A DNA stretch of 64,000 nucleotides from Caenorhabditis remanei (Eukaryota; Nematoda; Chromadorea; Rhabditida; Rhabditidae). Position 1 is the stretch's first letter. Each line of letters opens with the position of its first letter. The position numbers and the translations under genes are program-made. The notes under the pieces were generated by a model, which saw nothing but the letters and a program-made list of their open reading frames with translations, ran no database searches and was not told the origin of the DNA. Shown one piece after another: positions 62,881-64,000 of this stretch. The stretch is from positions 18,972,001-19,036,000 of the forward strand of contig NC_071332.1 in NCBI RefSeq assembly GCF_010183535.1. Reading direction: 5' to 3'.

Positions 62881-63086
62881 TTTTAATATTTTTCTCCATA
62901 AAATTGTTTAAAATCCCTTGTTTTTCACTCAATGTTGCGTTAATTTCGCTTCTGATTTCTCTCCGGTTTCTGTAGCTCGCAAAGTACGCAGAGTGTTTGT
63001 GGATTTTGCATCACAACTGGCTATTGTCTAGATATTTTCTTTTTCACTCGTATGATTTCCTTATTTTTCAGTAAGAAACCCACAAA

Positions 63087-64000
63087 ATGACCGATGTCCC
63101 CGAAAGAGACCCATTGACTGTTCGCGGACGTATTCTCAAAGAATTCAGAAAAGTGGAGACACAAATCGCTACAAACCCGGAATCATGGAAAAAAATTAGT
63201 TTCGAAGCTCACAAAGAGTTGTGTACAGTACTGGGAGCGAACTTCGTGGAATATCCCGAATTCGAATTCTGGTTCTCAAGATTTCTTCAAGGAAATTTCG
63301 ATTGGGGTTGTGATAGAAGGTACGCAAATAGAATATATACAATATTCATAGTCAGCAATTTCAGTTCCGATTCGAAAGCTCACTCGTTTACTGACTTGCC
63401 ATTGGATGTTTTTGAAAAAGTTGGCGAATACTTGGAGTTACATGACAGGTAACCGGAAAATTCGAATCAGAAATTTCATTCAACAAATCAATATTTCAGA
63501 TTCCAACTCCGAAATGTGTGCAAGGATATTCGTGCTCACGTCGATAACTGGGATCCAAAAGTGACCAAGATTTACTATAACAATGCGAATACCTGGGATC
63601 TCCATCTAAAGTCAAGATCCAAACCGTATAGTGCATGCATTTTCGGACTGAATGAAAAAAACAGATTCTCTCCAGGTTTTTACCGGAATCCTATTTCCTT
63701 CGTAATGAATATACTGAGGCTTCCGAAACTAAAATTGGAGACATTAGCGATTTATCAACAAGATGTTTATTGGATAAAATTGATTGAAGAGCTGGACGAA
63801 TCAAATCGGAAACTTCATGTCAAGAAATTCAGTATATTTCATATTTACAATTCATTAAAAATGAATTTGCATTTTATGATTCCCGGAGTGCTGGAAGAGA
63901 TCTCACTCATCGATGAAAAACGCGAGATCGTCTATGACATTGTTGAATCGGAGCAATGCCAGTCAGCTAAATTGGTGTATATCAATAGTTGGGATGTCAA
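63087..64000 (+). CDS. FBXA protein, cut by the window edge
   Basis: Exons 63087-63319 (MTDVPERDPLTVRGRILKEF ... FDWGCDRR), about 63366-63449 (SFTDLPLDVFEKVGEYLELH) and 63500 to beyond 64000 (FQLRNVCKDIRAHVDNWDPK, FTH core with LRLPKLKLETLAIY and FMIPGVLEEISLI). All open so far. The final FTH exon would lie outside. DYDRR at the end of the HTH is GCDRR here. The unit-like spacing to the previous gene (about 1.9 kb) fits the tandem array. Confidence 0.8.

Overview
The window looks like the genome of a Caenorhabditis-type nematode. Evidence: about 35% GC, very short GT-AG introns with TTTTCAG acceptors, likely spliced-leader acceptors just before start codons, and dense arrays of nematode-specific F-box genes. 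Nearly every gene belongs to the FBXA type: one or more Mos1-type helix-turn-helix modules (HTH_48-like), then an F-box, then an FTH/DUF38 domain. Exon models were built by eye. For most genes called intact, summed exon lengths are an exact multiple of three. Single-base errors at splice sites remain possible.

Layout. 1-34.5 kb is read on the minus strand. Here FBXA genes carry two HTH modules, and are interleaved with BTB-domain genes. Three loci (13.2-15.1, 17.2-19.5 and 23.0-25.3 kb) are BTB/FBXA fusions encoding BTB - start of BACK - HTH - HTH - F-box - FTH. The third has a nonsense codon in the F-box. 28.88-33.09 kb is a complete DNA transposon with 41-bp inverted repeats, a 6-bp target duplication and an 803-codon transposase gene. 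33.2-36.0 kb is a head-to-head pair of single-HTH FBXA genes made by inverted duplication. 36.7-42.5 kb (plus strand) has two more FBXA genes and one unrelated secreted CAP-like gene. 43.5-50.6 kb (minus) has three tandem FBXA genes with repetitive 5' flanks rich in CCACGTCA boxes; one is truncated by an LTR-like sequence. 51.4-64 kb (plus) is another tandem FBXA array; the last gene runs off the edge.

Function (family knowledge plus inference): F-box proteins are substrate receptors of SCF (CUL-1/SKR) ubiquitin ligases, with FTH as the probable substrate-binding part. BTB proteins do the same job for CUL-3. The locus is a fast birth-and-death array with many duplicates, relic exons, single nonsense codons, chimeras and at least eight small transposable elements, several of them inside introns or promoters.
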